In this document: one piece after another, positions 23,448 to 36,410 of the stretch
How the letters are laid out: every line of letters begins with the position of its first letter
How positions within the stretch are numbered: the first letter of the stretch is position 1
Source of the DNA: Phlebiopsis flavidoalba
Lineage: Eukaryota > Basidiomycota > Agaricomycetes > Polyporales > Phanerochaetaceae
DNA length: 64,000 nt
Reading direction: 5' to 3'
NCBI GenBank assembly: GCA_035772785.1
Contig: JAOCPU010000016.1
Span: forward strand, 1-64,000
Notes under the pieces: model-generated
Database searches by the model: none
Told to the model about the DNA's origin: nothing
What the model saw: only the letters and a program-made list of their open reading frames with translations
Made by a program: the position numbers and the translations under genes

Positions 23448-24144
23448 TGTTCGTTTCTCTATTGTATGTAATGCCACCCCTTTCTCTGCTCTTATATAGC
23501 TTCCCATGACTCATATGACTCTTTCCATATTATTTGTCAATTTCTCCATATTTCCCTCTACTTTTCCTAGCTCTAGTTGTATACTTGTGTAGTATTCGAG
23601 TTACCGGGCGATTGAGCGCCCGTGTGCGTCTTATGCCTAAGGGCTTCTTATACTGGGAGTTAGAACTCGACCAGTAGAGTGCCAGAAGACCAGACTGAAG
23701 GCTGGAGTGAGCAACTGAATGTATTACAGCGAAGATACAGCATACTGACCTGAAAGCTGGAGTGAGCAACTGAAGAGAGGCCCAAGCCAAGCCCTCAGGC
23801 ATAAGACGCACCCGGGCGCTTAATCGCCCCGGTGACTCGAACACTACACAAGTCTACAACTAGAGCTAGGAAAAATAGAGGAAAATATGGAGAAATCGAA
23901 GAATAATATGGAAGGGTCATAAGAGTCATAGGAAGCTATATAAGAGCAGAGAAAGGCGTGGCATCACATACAAAAGAGAAACAAATAGGGCTTGGCTTGG
24001 GCTTCTCTTCAGTTGCTCACTCCAGCTTTCAGCTCAGTGTGCTGTATCTTTGTTGTAATACATTCAGTTGCTCACTCCCAGCCTTCAGTCTGGTCTTCTG
24101 GCACTCTAACTGGTCGAGTTTCTGACTCCCAGTACAAGATTTTC
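23443..24144 (+). mobile_element. Solo LTR, family E, with a second LTR of the same family inserted in reverse
   Basis: The outer LTR starts TGTTCGTTTCTC at 23448 and ends CCCAGTACAAGA at 24139, flanked by TTTTC at 23443-23447 and 24140-24144. An opposite-orientation LTR occupies 23646-23987, starting TCTTATACTGGGAG and ending GAGAAACAAATA. It is flanked by GGGCT at 23641-23645 and 23988-23992. Removing insert and duplication leaves about 345 bp, the same as the insert (342 bp). Both copies agree that this LTR ends in GA instead of CA. Each contains a partly repeated GGAGTGAGCAACTGAA motif. Confidence 0.85.
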
Positions 24145-25451
24145 TTAGCATGACGGTACTATACAAATGGTCACTGTTCCACCATCTATCAAAAGCAATG
24201 AGAATTTGTCAACTAGCTGTAGCACATCAGCATGAAAAAACTAACCAGACACCATTTCAACAGATGAACAGATAACAAAATATATTCCCCATTGGAGAAG
24301 GGCAAAATTGAACTCATCATAGCATAGGAGATCTTTTCCAGCTGATCACAAATTGACCATCGGCAGTCTTTAGCACAGTGCCGAGGTGACATGTAGTTGG
24401 TAGAGTAGTGCAGTGTTGCATCAAATCTGCTGTAAAGCATTATATATCATTGATTTCAGACTTGATCACATACCCAAGGTGTGTAGGGCTTGATATTTTT
24501 ATGAAGTTGAGCAGCATTCTGAGATTTTACAAGGATGAGAAATTGAAATAAACAATGATGAAGCAAAAGCTTTACTGTGGCATGGGTGAATAATGCAGAA
24601 AGGCTCTCTCATCATCATCCATTCTGTCCACCATCTTTATCATGATAGAAATGTAAAGATGTCACCACATTGGCCATCTGCAGAAAGTTGCTTTTTTCCT
24701 CCAGGTACCATGTGACCATAGGCAAATTGCTCCTTTGCACTTCCCTGATGATGGATTTGCCTCTGACAAGGTAATTTTAGTCAACAGTGTCATGTAAATC
24801 TTTCCCGCTATATGTTTTATAAATGATTCAAGCTGTCCGCATTATTGAACTGCATTGAGTATATGTTAAGAAAAATGAACAATTACTCCACCATATTCAT
24901 GGCTTTTTTGATGAATGAAAATAGTGATATCTTGATGCTCACATTCTGAGTTGGGTTTCCTCTAGAAGAATTCCGCACAAATCAAGATCCTTAACAAGGT
25001 GGATAGTATCTGACATGCTTGCAATGAACAGGTTTCCTAAATATTGATAATGGTCATTATCAGACCAATTGAATAGAAAACCAAATAAATATATAATCTT
25101 TGATCAGCAGCCATGCTCCCATTGCCTCCTTTGTGCATATAATGACAACAACAACAGTTTTTGGTATATTAACTTGCAGCTATATTTTCTAAAAATATGG
25201 GAAAACTGAAGAATCCAAACATAACATCTGAAGTTGTCTCGAAGAAGATCTCTAGAGTGCATTCAGACACAGATGGCCATTGAATGATCACTGGAGTTGT
25301 TAGGTCAAATTGTTTTAAATATTTGGAGAAATCATTGCTTGATATTGAAAAGAGCAAGGATAGAGTTGGCTTAATGATTTGTGTTGATATTTTCCAATTG
25401 AAGATGATAGTATAGTTTTTGATTTTGTGATGGAAATGAAAATATCCAGCT
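24145..25451. other. AT-rich spacer with one protein-like frame
   Basis: Mostly uninformative. The minus-strand frame 25169-25459 (SKYLKQFDLTTPVIIQWPSV and similar) has passable protein composition but matches nothing I know. It starts at the edge of a family B fragment. Confidence 0.4.
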
Positions 25452-25562
25452 CCAGACAAAAATAATGCAATTGGGCTTTGAGCACTTGGAAGCTATGGCC
25501 CATAACTTGTTAAAGTTATGAAATAGCTATAGGCCGTAAATTGTACACGGATAATATGTATA
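25452..25562 (+). mobile_element. Family B element, 5' end fragment
   Basis: The end of a family B element: AAAAATAATGCAATTGGGCT, TTGAGCACTT and CATAACTTGTTAAAG, matching 39476 onward. It is cut by the family A element that starts at 25563. No family B continuation is seen after 26415, so the fragment is truncated. Confidence 0.7.
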
Positions 25563-26413
25563 CAGTGACTGATGATAAAAAATATGTCACACTTGCATAT
25601 TGAGTATTTAAACACATATATTGTAAGATATTCACATAGGCAATTATGGAAAAGCAATATTTTTATACAATACTATAGTAATAATCATTATATATGGCAA
25701 CTATGATGGTTATACTAAAGAAATATGTTAAAAATACATAAATGAAAGATTTTTTTATTACACAACTAAAGAAAAAGATATGCATTTAGCGCTCCATTGA
25801 TAAAATATCTTGATTCATAGGTAATTGTATAATAAGCATGTACCAGTATATATTCAATACCATTATTGAATAAATGTTGATTTTTTTCTATTGCAGCTAT
25901 ATGTAAAATACTGTTCAATTTACATTGGCTGTAATAGGGCATATGGTAACATCTGATTTTTGTAAGCTATAGAAAATAAAGCACTGAATGTGTGAGCAAA
26001 AAAAACAGATATACCATTGTAAAGTGCAGCAAGTTACGAATAAAATCCCATTTTGATTTTGCTTACTCTAAATTATTGTAGCTATAATATGTAGCTGGCT
26101 ATAGTAAGCTATAATTCACCATATATACAGTATAGGGCTAATATCAAGATATTTTTCAATATTAATTGTTAAATGCAAAACATTTCTATTACTGTATAAT
26201 AAAAGAATCTCTGATAAGAGCAAATCCAATACATTTGCTCATTTATCCAATAGCTATTACTATTTATGATATATGTGTATATATCAAAAATAGCTCTTTA
26301 TGCTATTCTATACAATCCTCATTATATCTTGCAACAGCTTTCCCTATGGATATCTTATTCAAAATTCTTTGAGTGCTCAATATCTAAATGTGTCACACTT
26401 TTGTCATTCACTG
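25563..26413 (+). mobile_element. Family A TIR element, copy 5
   Basis: An 851-bp copy bounded by CAGTGACTGATGATAAAAAA and TTTTGTCATTCACTG, with flanking TA at 25561-25562 and 26414-26415. It has a three-base insertion in the left terminal repeat and one change in the right. The interior matches copies 1 and 3. Confidence 0.9.
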
Positions 26414-26929
26414 TAGGCTCACTTGCATTATATCACATACCATGCCTATAGGTCTTAGATAAACGCCAAGAAGCGATTGACCTATAATGCTTACAAAGTA
26501 TTGGCATCTCATGCAACAGGGTTCTTATTTGATAATGAAGGATGAGACTGCACCAAGTGCAATGTTCAGTTGTTTCACATAGAAAACTATTGTAAATTAT
26601 AAACTATATACTATAGTTGCTGCAAATATATAGTGTGGCAAATATGCTATATGGGAGCACATAGATCTTGATAAATGCCTGTTTCACTTATTTCTCTATA
26701 TACTTCTCTTCAATCAATTCAACTGCTCTCTCTGTTGGCTTTCTCTATCTCAAACATTATAGCCTTTGTGAATATGCCAAGAATTATTTGTGGATAACCT
26801 GGAATGGTAAGTGTTCCTATTTACCATGTCCAGTCCAATTATTATATTTATTTTTACAAGCGAACATTAAAAAAGGTTTGCTTGATCTTCACGAGCATCT
26901 GTATGTCATTATTAATCTAAATTTATTCA

Positions 26930-29900
26930 TTCGGGCACCGCTGAGCTTATTCTGGCATGTCATGTTGACTTTGTCAGGAATAAATATCAATCGCATTCAT
27001 TGGCTTCTCATGAAAGGTATAAGCTTTTTGTGCCAAGACTATTTAAAAGATGTATGAGGCTTGTGGTAACCCAAATATGTCATTAAATATGTCATTGAAG
27101 ATTTGGTTTTTATTATCTTTTAGTCTTAGTTTTTATCATTGTAATACTCACTCAGGTGTCCAGTGCACTATGGTGGCCGACCTGTTAATCAACGCAAGCA
27201 GGGCCAGCTTCCACCCAATTCTCACAGTTATATTATGGTGGCATACTATTTACAAATTCTTTGTGACCACGAGGTGAACAGAGCTTTGTTTGTCTCTAAT
27301 TAGCAACAACATGAGGCAACAATGCATTTGTTTATCTGGTACGACTTTAATATAGCAAAGGCTCTCAATACCAGAGGTTCTCAATATCACTAATGTCTGG
27401 GTTTCTAAATAATTATTAGAGTATCAAATCTTTCTTAATAATGATTCATTTCTTTTGGTGGGCAATGGTCAAGACATATTTTTGCCCTTCAAATGCCTCT
27501 CCTCAGTTGTATTTTAAATGTGCACTAATTTTATATATATCCAATTCCTACTTTCATTCTGACCAAATTTCCAGGCTGTCACATACACGCTGACTACTGG
27601 CTCCATCTGACAATTGTTAGATAAAATAAGTACTCAGAATGCCACTTTAAATAAAGGTCATCTGATTAGCTTGTTAGATTGTTTGGGCATATTAGCATGC
27701 CCGACATGTTGCAATGCACCTGCTAGCACTCTGCTCTCATTTTTTGTCTCTCCCATTGCTGCATGTTTTGAAGCCTCAACACTTTGCAATGGGCTACAAA
27801 TTGCTGCCATGGGGCAATGCACCTCTCGCAGCTTGCATCTTCTAGCCTCTACCTCTCTGCTGCTTTTTCAGTGTGCGCTTTGAAACCTTGAAGCGCTGCA
27901 ATTGCATATGCCGTGTAGCACACACAGAGCCCACTGGCATTACTAGCCAAGAGCAGCTTTTTAGGTAAGCCCATTATAATGCGCCTATAGATTTTTGCTA
28001 ACTTGTGCAAGATGTCTGCCCACGCACCAAGTAAAGATACCACTGTATCTAAATTCAGCCTTGAGTCCCTTGTTTTAAGCATAGACCAACATCACACTTT
28101 CTCAGCACACTTGAGGCTAGGCGAAGGAAGAAAGATGATAGGGGCTTCAGAGCATGCAAACTCTCTGCTCAAATGGTCAGAGTGAGTGTTGCATTTGCTC
28201 TGCTTTATGGAAAACTTGCTGATACATTGTTTAGAAGCAGTTTCTTTTGCTCACCCATATTGCAGTGCTAAAAATAAAGAGTAAAAGCATTTATATGCAA
28301 CAATCAGTACACACTCATGATTTTAGAGCAACAATTAGTGCACACTCATGCTTTTAGGCATTAATAGTGCACCAAAGCATGCTGACATATTCTGTGCAGA
28401 GAAAAAACAAGCATAGAGGTAAAAGCAAGGAATTAGTGAAAAAATATGTGCTATCTCACAGCTATTTTGTGCTGGCAGTAGAGTGTAGTGTTGGAGTAGA
28501 TTGCCTTTTGCACTCCCAGATAGGCTGGATGGATGCACGCACCAAGCAGAAGTATCTAAACTACATCTGCAAGGCTTTTGAGGAGGACAGCTCAAGGAAG
28601 TGCTCAATTTGTGTATACTCCTGCCATTCAGGTAAGGACGCTCTCCTTCCATGCATTTTTCCATCTCAATGGCACTTCAAGATGACACAGAAATTGCTCT
28701 CTGTGCATTCTTGATAGCCATGAGAGGCTATTTATTTACAGGACCAATTTCCTAAGCATTTCTACATTTGCCCTTACCCAGCTACAAACAAAGGTCCCTT
28801 TGTTCATTGAGCAGTGCATCCACTACTGGAAAGTAGTTGGAAATAAAGAAAGGGGCAACTATTTCTTTTCTATCCTATGTGCTGACCATCAGCAAAAAAA
28901 GGTAAGCTTTCTTTGCAATAGGGCTATAAAAGTGCTTATTTAATTTAAAGGCTCCTACTATGTTTAGCTTTCACAAGCAATATGAGAAAGCATTGCTGCT
29001 ATCCTATAAAATGACTGCTCTCCACTGTTGCAGCTAACGCAGTTTTTTTTTGTTTCTCTGCTATAAGCTCTTGTTAATTTGTTCATCCAGCAATTTCCTC
29101 ACTGGAATAATAAAATTCCATGTTTCCCTCATTGCTCAGCACCTGAAGGCTTATATCAAAAAATGTAAAAAAGAAGCACAACTTTCCAGTTCAACATTTT
29201 GGTTTGTTCTGAAATCTCTACATTTACCATTAATGTACTATATCTAGAGATATGGCGCCTTATTTTTTTTTTTTTTTTTTTTTATGCCAGCCTCATATAA
29301 ATGCCAAAAATGGGGTCCTCCTTATCTGTGCAAGTCTATGTTTATTACTATAGCCAAGGCACATTTTTTCATCTCCAAAAGAATGTGAAAAAATTCCCAT
29401 TGCCTATCAGACGACCATTCAGAAAAGATGAGACTATTTGGCTGATAATGTGGGAGGTTGCAGATCATCTTTGAAGTGCTTGTTGCAGGGGTATTTCTTA
29501 TATATTCTTCTGCTTGACTACTTCATTTCAATTATAATATTGCAATTATGACATTTCAATTATGACATTACAAGTAAGCTTGCTTGGTCACTGCTTTTTT
29601 CAGCCTTCTCTTATTTCATTTGTATCAGAGCTCAAATTTGTTGTCACAGACAAAACATGGGCCGGTTTCTTCTACTACTTTACAAAACTTGACTCCTCTT
29701 GAAAATGACAACATCTGTACATGTGGCAGAGGACCTATAGCTGGGTTGACCCAGGCTAGCATGCCTCAAGTCTCTGAGCTCTCAGAGGGGAATAGTATAG
29801 CACACCAGGCTATGCTCATCTTCTAAATAGGGTTTATGATATATAAAGCATATTTGACACAGGTTTTTTTTTCTGTGCTTAGCATATCATAGTGGCATAC

Positions 29901-31120
29901 AGTATATAGAGGCAGCTTTCAAAATTGCTCATTCTTATTTACAACTCTCTCAAATTGGATCAATACAAAGCATGCTTGCTGCATTGGACAAATGTGAATT
30001 TGAACACAGGTAGCCACTGCAAACCTAAACCTCTTGCAAAAAGTCTGCATTGCAGTGCTGCCAAATTAATTGTATCAATTTCTGGCCTACAAATAGCACC
30101 AATCCAGCACATTGCTCACTGGTGTGCACCCAAATTGCTCACAGAATAGCGCTTGATTCTGTCCTCATCACAAAGGCCACTTGGGAAAATAAGCACCCAA
30201 CCAAAGCAAAGAAGTTGGGTTCCATGATGGATATTCTTAAACAAATCTTGAAAAATCTATTATATACTACTTTTATTGACTTCCAAAGCCTTACTTTTAA
30301 ACTCTTAGTGGTGAATATATATGGTTCTTTTCTACCTATTTTAACTGCAGAAATAGCTCAGTTTATATATATATGGATAGCGCTTATATCTCAGTGACAC
30401 CCAGATTGAGAACACCATTGATACAAAGCTGTCAAGGAGTTTTATCAAGTTATCATTGGAAAACCACTCTAGTGCAGAAGCTCCTTTAGCTGCAGTGGAA
30501 AAACAGAAGTGGGCTAGAAGGGACTACAGAATGTGAGTACAGTAGCTCACTTAAAATGAAAGCCATCCAATCAATGAGCTAGCTTAATCTCTGCCCAAGT
30601 CAACGCAATTCTCACATTGGTTGAGAGCAGTCATAGCTAGTTGCTATCAAATGAGAAGGTGCTGGATATGATTGTTAAACCTCAATTTGGCTCAAAGCAA
30701 GCCCTAGTGAATACAGCTTTGGTGCATCTATTCAGAGGCATAGCCACATCTGCAGATTAAAGCATCTGGGTAAGTATTTGGATTCACATTTTGTTTATCT
30801 TTATCAATGTATATCTTTAGGGTATGCTTTGAGAGCTCTATTCCAATGCCAATCAGTGTAAAGTTTTATAGCAAGATAACTGAAGTTGATACTATAAAGG
30901 ACCTTCAGTCTTGTTTACAAAAAGAGGCATATGGTCAGTGAATAGTCTATCTAGCTGGCCTTGTACTAATGTCACAGCAATTGGGATGCACTTTTGAATC
31001 TGTAATCTTTGTGCCAGAAAGCTTGTTCGGGAGGGGGGATCTGAAGTTTGCCTATAATTGGAAGCAATTCGATAAGCACAGGGCAAAAAGATCAAGAATT
31101 GCTACTTCAAGTCTCTTTTT
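26930..31120 (+). pseudogene. Decayed multi-exon gene of an unidentified family
   Basis: At least five plus-strand fragments look like exons of one gene. They are AELILACHVDFVRNKYQSHS at about 26942-27050; HYGGRPVNQRKQGQLPPNSH onward at 27169-27362, with only one in-frame stop in about 64 codons; VPLFIEQCIHYWKVVGNKER at 28793-28902, ending at a GTAAGC donor; FIKLSLENHSSAEAPLAAVE near 30440-30535, ending at GTGAGT; and IPMPISVKFYSKITEVDTIK near 30845 with YLAGLVLMSQQLGCTFESVI at 30945-31120. Stops and small indels show that it is dead. I do not recognise the family. Its place in a transposon-rich region suggests a mobile-element gene, but no catalytic triad was found. Confidence 0.55.
29263..29283. 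repeat. Poly-T run of 21 bases
   Basis: An uninterrupted T homopolymer. It could be the poly-A of an old minus-strand retroposed copy or a slippage tract. I found no target duplication that would settle this. Confidence 0.8.
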
Positions 31121-32150
31121 TTTCAAGCCCTACTAGCAAATCAAACCAAGCACTGTGGCCAGTCCCAGGAACAAGCATTTGTTTCTGAAGACAAAGAAAG
31201 CTAATAATAAAAAATAATGTAGAACACAGGAAGAGGTAGTAACTGTGCGCAATAAATTTCTATCTTTGTTTTATATCAGCTGGTAAGCACTTATTATTGC
31301 ATTCTGTCACATGGCTCACCCTATTCCTGTTGCCAGTTTAGAATGGCAGTTCTAGTTGACGTCATATTGGAATCTGCACTTTTTTTTTTGGTAAACACTC
31401 TACCTGTATCCTGGTAGATATTATACGCAATGTGAGTACTGAAGGATTGCCTTTGACTAGCAGGCAGTCATTGCATAATAAACACAACAGAGCTGGGCTG
31501 GTCATACTTGAGATAGTCAGAATACTTGTTCTGGCAGTATATATAAGGATATGTGAAAATCTTTCATAGTCTTTCTAGTGTTCTTATAAGTATGCTGTAT
31601 AAATTTCTTTCTCTCCGCATAAATAAATTGCTGCTACTTATTTTTCATGATGCTGGATTTTTCCATTATTTGATTATTTGTGCACAGGCACTTTGCAATT
31701 CTGATATATGAAGCATAGCATGTGGCATATATAGATACTCTTGCTAGTCACTCGAAATGTTCAAAAACAACATGCAAATGTGGAATAATAATGATAACAT
31801 GTGAAGTGACAGTATCATTTTATTTATTCCCACACACATATAGCTTGTTTGACTGCACAATTATACCTTGCACAAAGAGGGGTAAATGCATACTGTAGTG
31901 GGCTGCATCTTCAAAATAGATTAGTAAATAACTGGAATAGAAGCACACACCACAGAGGCTGACCTTTGTTTTGTAATGTGATGGATTCACCAGTATAGGC
32001 TTGAGCCTCAAACCATACCCTATGTCTTTTCACCTCAAGGTAATAATTTGCCACTGATTGTTGCTAAGTGGTGAGAACACATTTATATAGCGGCCAGTAT
32101 CTGCTTAGGTGCTGCAACAGTATATTATCACATTGCTACTGCAGCAGTTA
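31121..32150. other. AT-rich spacer
   Basis: No recognisable gene or repeat shared with the rest of the window. Confidence 0.5.
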
Positions 32151-32155
32151 TGCAC

Positions 32156-35100
32156 TCAGTGTTGTGAGTGACAAGAACAAATGCATATATAAGCAGGAAA
32201 CATCAGCGGAATGTATGTAACTTTGTCCTTTGATGCTAGATCATGCTCGCAATTTGTATGCTTTGACACAAGCTTCTTCAAATGAGGGCAAAAAATGAGG
32301 CAACTTGACAAAGTTCTCACTTGGGCTATAGAACGGCGGCTCATCATTGAATATTTGAGGTCCAGGTTTTTGAGTATTAGATAGTATTATCCATTTACCT
32401 AAATATATGTTAGTGTTAATAGGACTGCTAATATATTTGCCACTCACTTTATGCCCAAAAGTGTTCTCGATATATCACTTTAATCTTGATCTGGCTAAAC
32501 TTGATTATTTTGTTGATAATTTCCTGCCACAAGATTGCATTCTTGCTCTATTTCTTGTCACTTCGGTTTCCACTTTGCCAATTGCTCTGCACTTTTTTTT
32601 ACTTTTGCTGCTTTGAGGCAGCTCCACTTCAACCAAGTCTACCCAATTATTATAATTAGGGTGCAGAAGCATGTGGGCAATTGAAATGAAGGCCCACTTT
32701 CAAGGACTGCCAGGCTGTAAATTATTGCAATGATTACAAGTTGCAATTTGACATACAAGGTATGTTCTTCTTCTCTTACAGCCCAGGCAATAACCATGTT
32801 TGCCAAAAGCCTTTGCATGGACTTATGATACGCATTTGTACCCTTGCCTACCCCTGCCTCATGGATTCATTGCTACACTAACTCTGTAAGATGAAGAGTA
32901 TCTGTGCCAGAGAAAATGGATACTCTAGTGAGAGACAGCTTAATAGTGTATATTGTATACATCAAGCCTGGAGGCATGATGCTAAAATGTAAAGTCAATC
33001 AAAAATATGTGCTAAGGAATATCATACTTATATGACATATCCAGGCTCTGCAATAATGTTCAATAGGTTTGCTTGCTTTGCTGCTCTCTCTGCAACATCT
33101 TCCCGCAAGAGAGATTTAGGCATTTATATGTGCTTGGCTTATAGGCATGCTGTAAATCAGCCCTTTTCACTCTGACACCATGTTTTATCTTTTGTGTGAT
33201 GAAAAGACCATAGCTTATTACCTTATAGTGTACAAAGCCAAGTCGCCAACCCAGATGCATCTCCATGAGGCAGGGTCATAAAATCTGGCCCTAAAGCCAA
33301 TGCCCACATTACCAGATCAAGCATATCTGCCTCTCTGTACTTGTGATATTTCATATTATGCCAGACATGATCTATCACACACCAATATTATTAGAGAGAA
33401 ATTTGACCAGTGTCGATTATCTGCGTGGACTGTAGATTTGTTGAATGGCTTATGGAATAGGCAGAGATACCTGGCCTGAGGATATGCAAAAATCAGGAAG
33501 GTTGATATAATTGGTATATTTGTCAATCTGTGTCTTGAACTTTGCTATGGAACTGACAACAGTGTGCTTCTTATTACGTATGTGACAGCACATTTTTGTA
33601 GCTAGATGCTCTGCATTAGACTTATTATATTTGCATAAGGCACATTGCTTACATTGCCCATTTGAACTCTTGCTCCAAACTGGCACCCACCACCAGTTGC
33701 AGTATAACCACCGGATAATGCTGCAAGACTTTTGTTGTCCTATTTCCATTGCGCACTATTTTTGGATTGTCATTAAAAGGCTACCATGTGGTTATTGCTG
33801 AGTACCTAGCACATTTTCATCAAGGCAGCCTTCTGGCTTTCTTGTGTTCACTCTCTTCTTTGCAGATAATCCATGAACGCCAGAATAGAATCATTGTCAT
33901 CCATTGCAGTGTTGATGTTGAGCTTTTTTATGAGGAGCCATTGACAACTCCAGCATAGATATATCAGTGTACTGCTAAAGATATCAGTTGAATAAGTGCA
34001 GATGAATGTGGATTGCACACCTTTTTGAATAGATTTGATTCAAATAGTTTAAACAGCCCTGTGACATTAACCAGCTCAATATAATCATTGTCGGTCATGT
34101 TTTTTGGAGGCTTCTCAAAAAAGGTTTTGTTTTGGTATATGTTTCCTGGCAGCTGCAAGGATATACACTCCATAGCATGCATTAGCTTTACATGCTCCTT
34201 CTCTGTTGTATCTCCTGAAGGCTTCTTAGAGAGTGTGTCATTTGCAGGCAAATCTTGTGGAAGTGACAAAAAATTTATGCTCTATTGATTAGAGCAGTGG
34301 AAGGGCCTGAGATATCAATTCCAAGGCCTTCACTCACACAGCATAGTTCTTTCTGCATTATCGCCCAGATGAGTAGTGGTGGTTGTGATTGGCAGGTATG
34401 GGAAGGTAGAGAGCAGCGGGGAGAATAGAAGGAGTGGTGGATAGAACAGTCACTGAAGCAGTTAAAAGAGCATTTAATAGAGTAGTAGATAGAGGGGCAG
34501 AATGAGTATTAGATAGGGCAATGAATAGATTGACAGTGGACTGAATATTGAATAGAGTAGTGGAGAGAGTGGTAGAGAGTGGTAGACTCAGAGAGAGCAG
34601 TGGACAGAGCAGCAGTTGTGCCATCAAATGTCTACAGATTATCTGGCAAATCTGATGGATTTTCTGGGTTTGTTATTGTGTGAACTATCAAGTCAGTTAT
34701 TATTTTGCTAGATCATTGACCACACATACTAGATGCTCCTGCAGAATTAACTCTGTAATATTTGACATTACCAGGTCACTGTAGCCTATATCTAAAATCC
34801 AATGTGGTGCTCTCCATTTTGTGCAACTATTATTTTAGGTGCTGCTCTATTGGATACATAGGTGACCATATTTAGCTTAGGATTGCAATCAGGATAAAAT
34901 ACTTCTACATAGAGATGCTGCAAGTGCTCTATTATATTCCATAGGGCAACTCCAGTAGATCCAACCTTCTTATGCTCACATATGGATGCCTCCCGTATAA
35001 ACCATTCACATTGACCTGCAAAACCTAAGTAGTGGAGTGTCAATTGGAAAGGAAACTGTGAACAAATACACCCGCATTTTGAGCCTGGGGAGAGGGAGTG

Positions 35101-35994
35101 CCCAATATTTTTGTGACCAAGCAATCTATCCAAGTGCTTGGTAGATCTTTGGGCTATATAAAGTGCTTTGGTACAATATTTGTGCAAAGAATCTTGATAA
35201 CCCCAAGAGCGGTGCATTGTTGTTTCTTTGCAGTAAATAGCTACTAGCAGTTTTTTTGGATTAAACAGTATTTATTTATCTTGTGCCCTTGCAGACTCCA
35301 AATATGGACCAAACATGTGGTGGACTTGATATAGTAACTGAGATGTTGATGAACAAGGTGCGCACTCTCCAACATCAACATGCCACATATGGCATAATGA
35401 TGTGATTGTTTATAAAGACATTTATCACCATTTCATATTTGGTATGATAATGGTGGCCCTACTGCATGCATTTCTTATAATTTCAACCCCACAAGCAAGA
35501 AAATATCCATCTCTCCAATAAATGAAGCACTACTCACTGACCCATTTTTTTCTTGGCATCATTGTGATTCTATTTTAGACAGGCAGCAAATACTTTTCTC
35601 ACATTTCCATTATCAAAGTTGCATACATGCAAATGCGATGAGGCCCAATTTGCCTATCACTCACTGGTGCTCTAGATGCTGCGTTGTTTAGAACTGCTTT
35701 ATACATTAACTAGATGGGTTATTGCCTCAACAAGAATTTGCAAGCAGTTTTTATAAGCAGTGTTTCAAACAAAGATTGGGAAATTTCTTGTCTACTACAA
35801 AGTGTGAGATCTTGCCACAATACTGTGAAACTATCTATCAGCTTCTGAAGATATGCTCCCTTTTCCAAATTTGGGGCACTCTCTTCAACTGCAGTGCACA
35901 CACTTAGAGCGGTCAGCAGGCCCTGCTTTCTTTTGCACTTTAAATACCCACAGGTGCTGTATAGGCTGTAGCTCTTTAAAAGAGGGGCATGCAT
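32156..35994 (-). pseudogene. Decayed minus-strand gene fragments, unidentified
   Basis: Several minus-strand frames have protein-like composition although the DNA is AT-rich. They are LLTALSVCTAVEESAPNLEK at 35719-35994, GFAGQCEWFIREASICEHKK and LWNIIEHLQHLYVEVFYPDC within the 141-codon frame 34792-35217, KPSGDTTEKEHVKLMHAMEC and NMTDNDYIELVNVTGLFKLF at 33964-34269, a Cys/His cluster CKQCALCKYNKSNAEHLA at 33450-33749, and NDEPPFYSPSENFVKLPHFL near 32250-32350. They could be one or more decayed genes converging on the plus-strand remnant at 26.9-31.1 kb. The Cys/His cluster resembles a zinc-binding finger, perhaps of a transposase, but this is weak. No function is assigned. Confidence 0.4.
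34395..34615. repeat. Imperfect short tandem repeat
   Basis: About 220 bases of degenerate tandem units built from GTAGATAGAG, GAATAGAGTAG and GTGGTAGAGAG. They give a low-complexity Leu/Ser/Thr frame on the minus strand. It is a minisatellite-like tract and not a gene. Confidence 0.6.
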
Positions 35995-36410
35995 CTATTT
36001 GGCCAAAAGCAACTTGGCACAAAAGTAATAGATTCAGGCAGCTATTTCATGCCTCTCAACTTTGACATTCTCTTTCATGTTATCAAATGTGTTCTTAGCA
36101 ATGACTCTCTGTGTACTCTTCTTCTACTTGCATTCATCTACCGCATTTTGCATTTGCCAATGCTGCCTTATATTTTTCCACTATACTTCTATCTACATAG
36201 CTTGATGCACCAAAAATATCAAGTGGGCTCTTTGCCTTTTTCAGGATCCCCTGCTGCAATACATTCTACCCATGATTTACAGCCTTTATATTTATGGCTA
36301 GTCAGGCATAGAACAAGCTGAGCAGCTTGGGTTAGTGGTAAATTCAATTCTTATCATCGCTCTATGCTACTCTTCAATCTCACAGCTCTTACCATTGAGC
36401 AGTGCGCCTA

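Noticed and set aside
36325..36410. tRNA-like box A and box B motifs just upstream of the family D LTR
   Set aside because: The minus strand contains TGCTCAATGG and a weak B box, but acceptor, anticodon and T stems do not pair. It is at best a decayed tRNA or tRNA-derived SINE.
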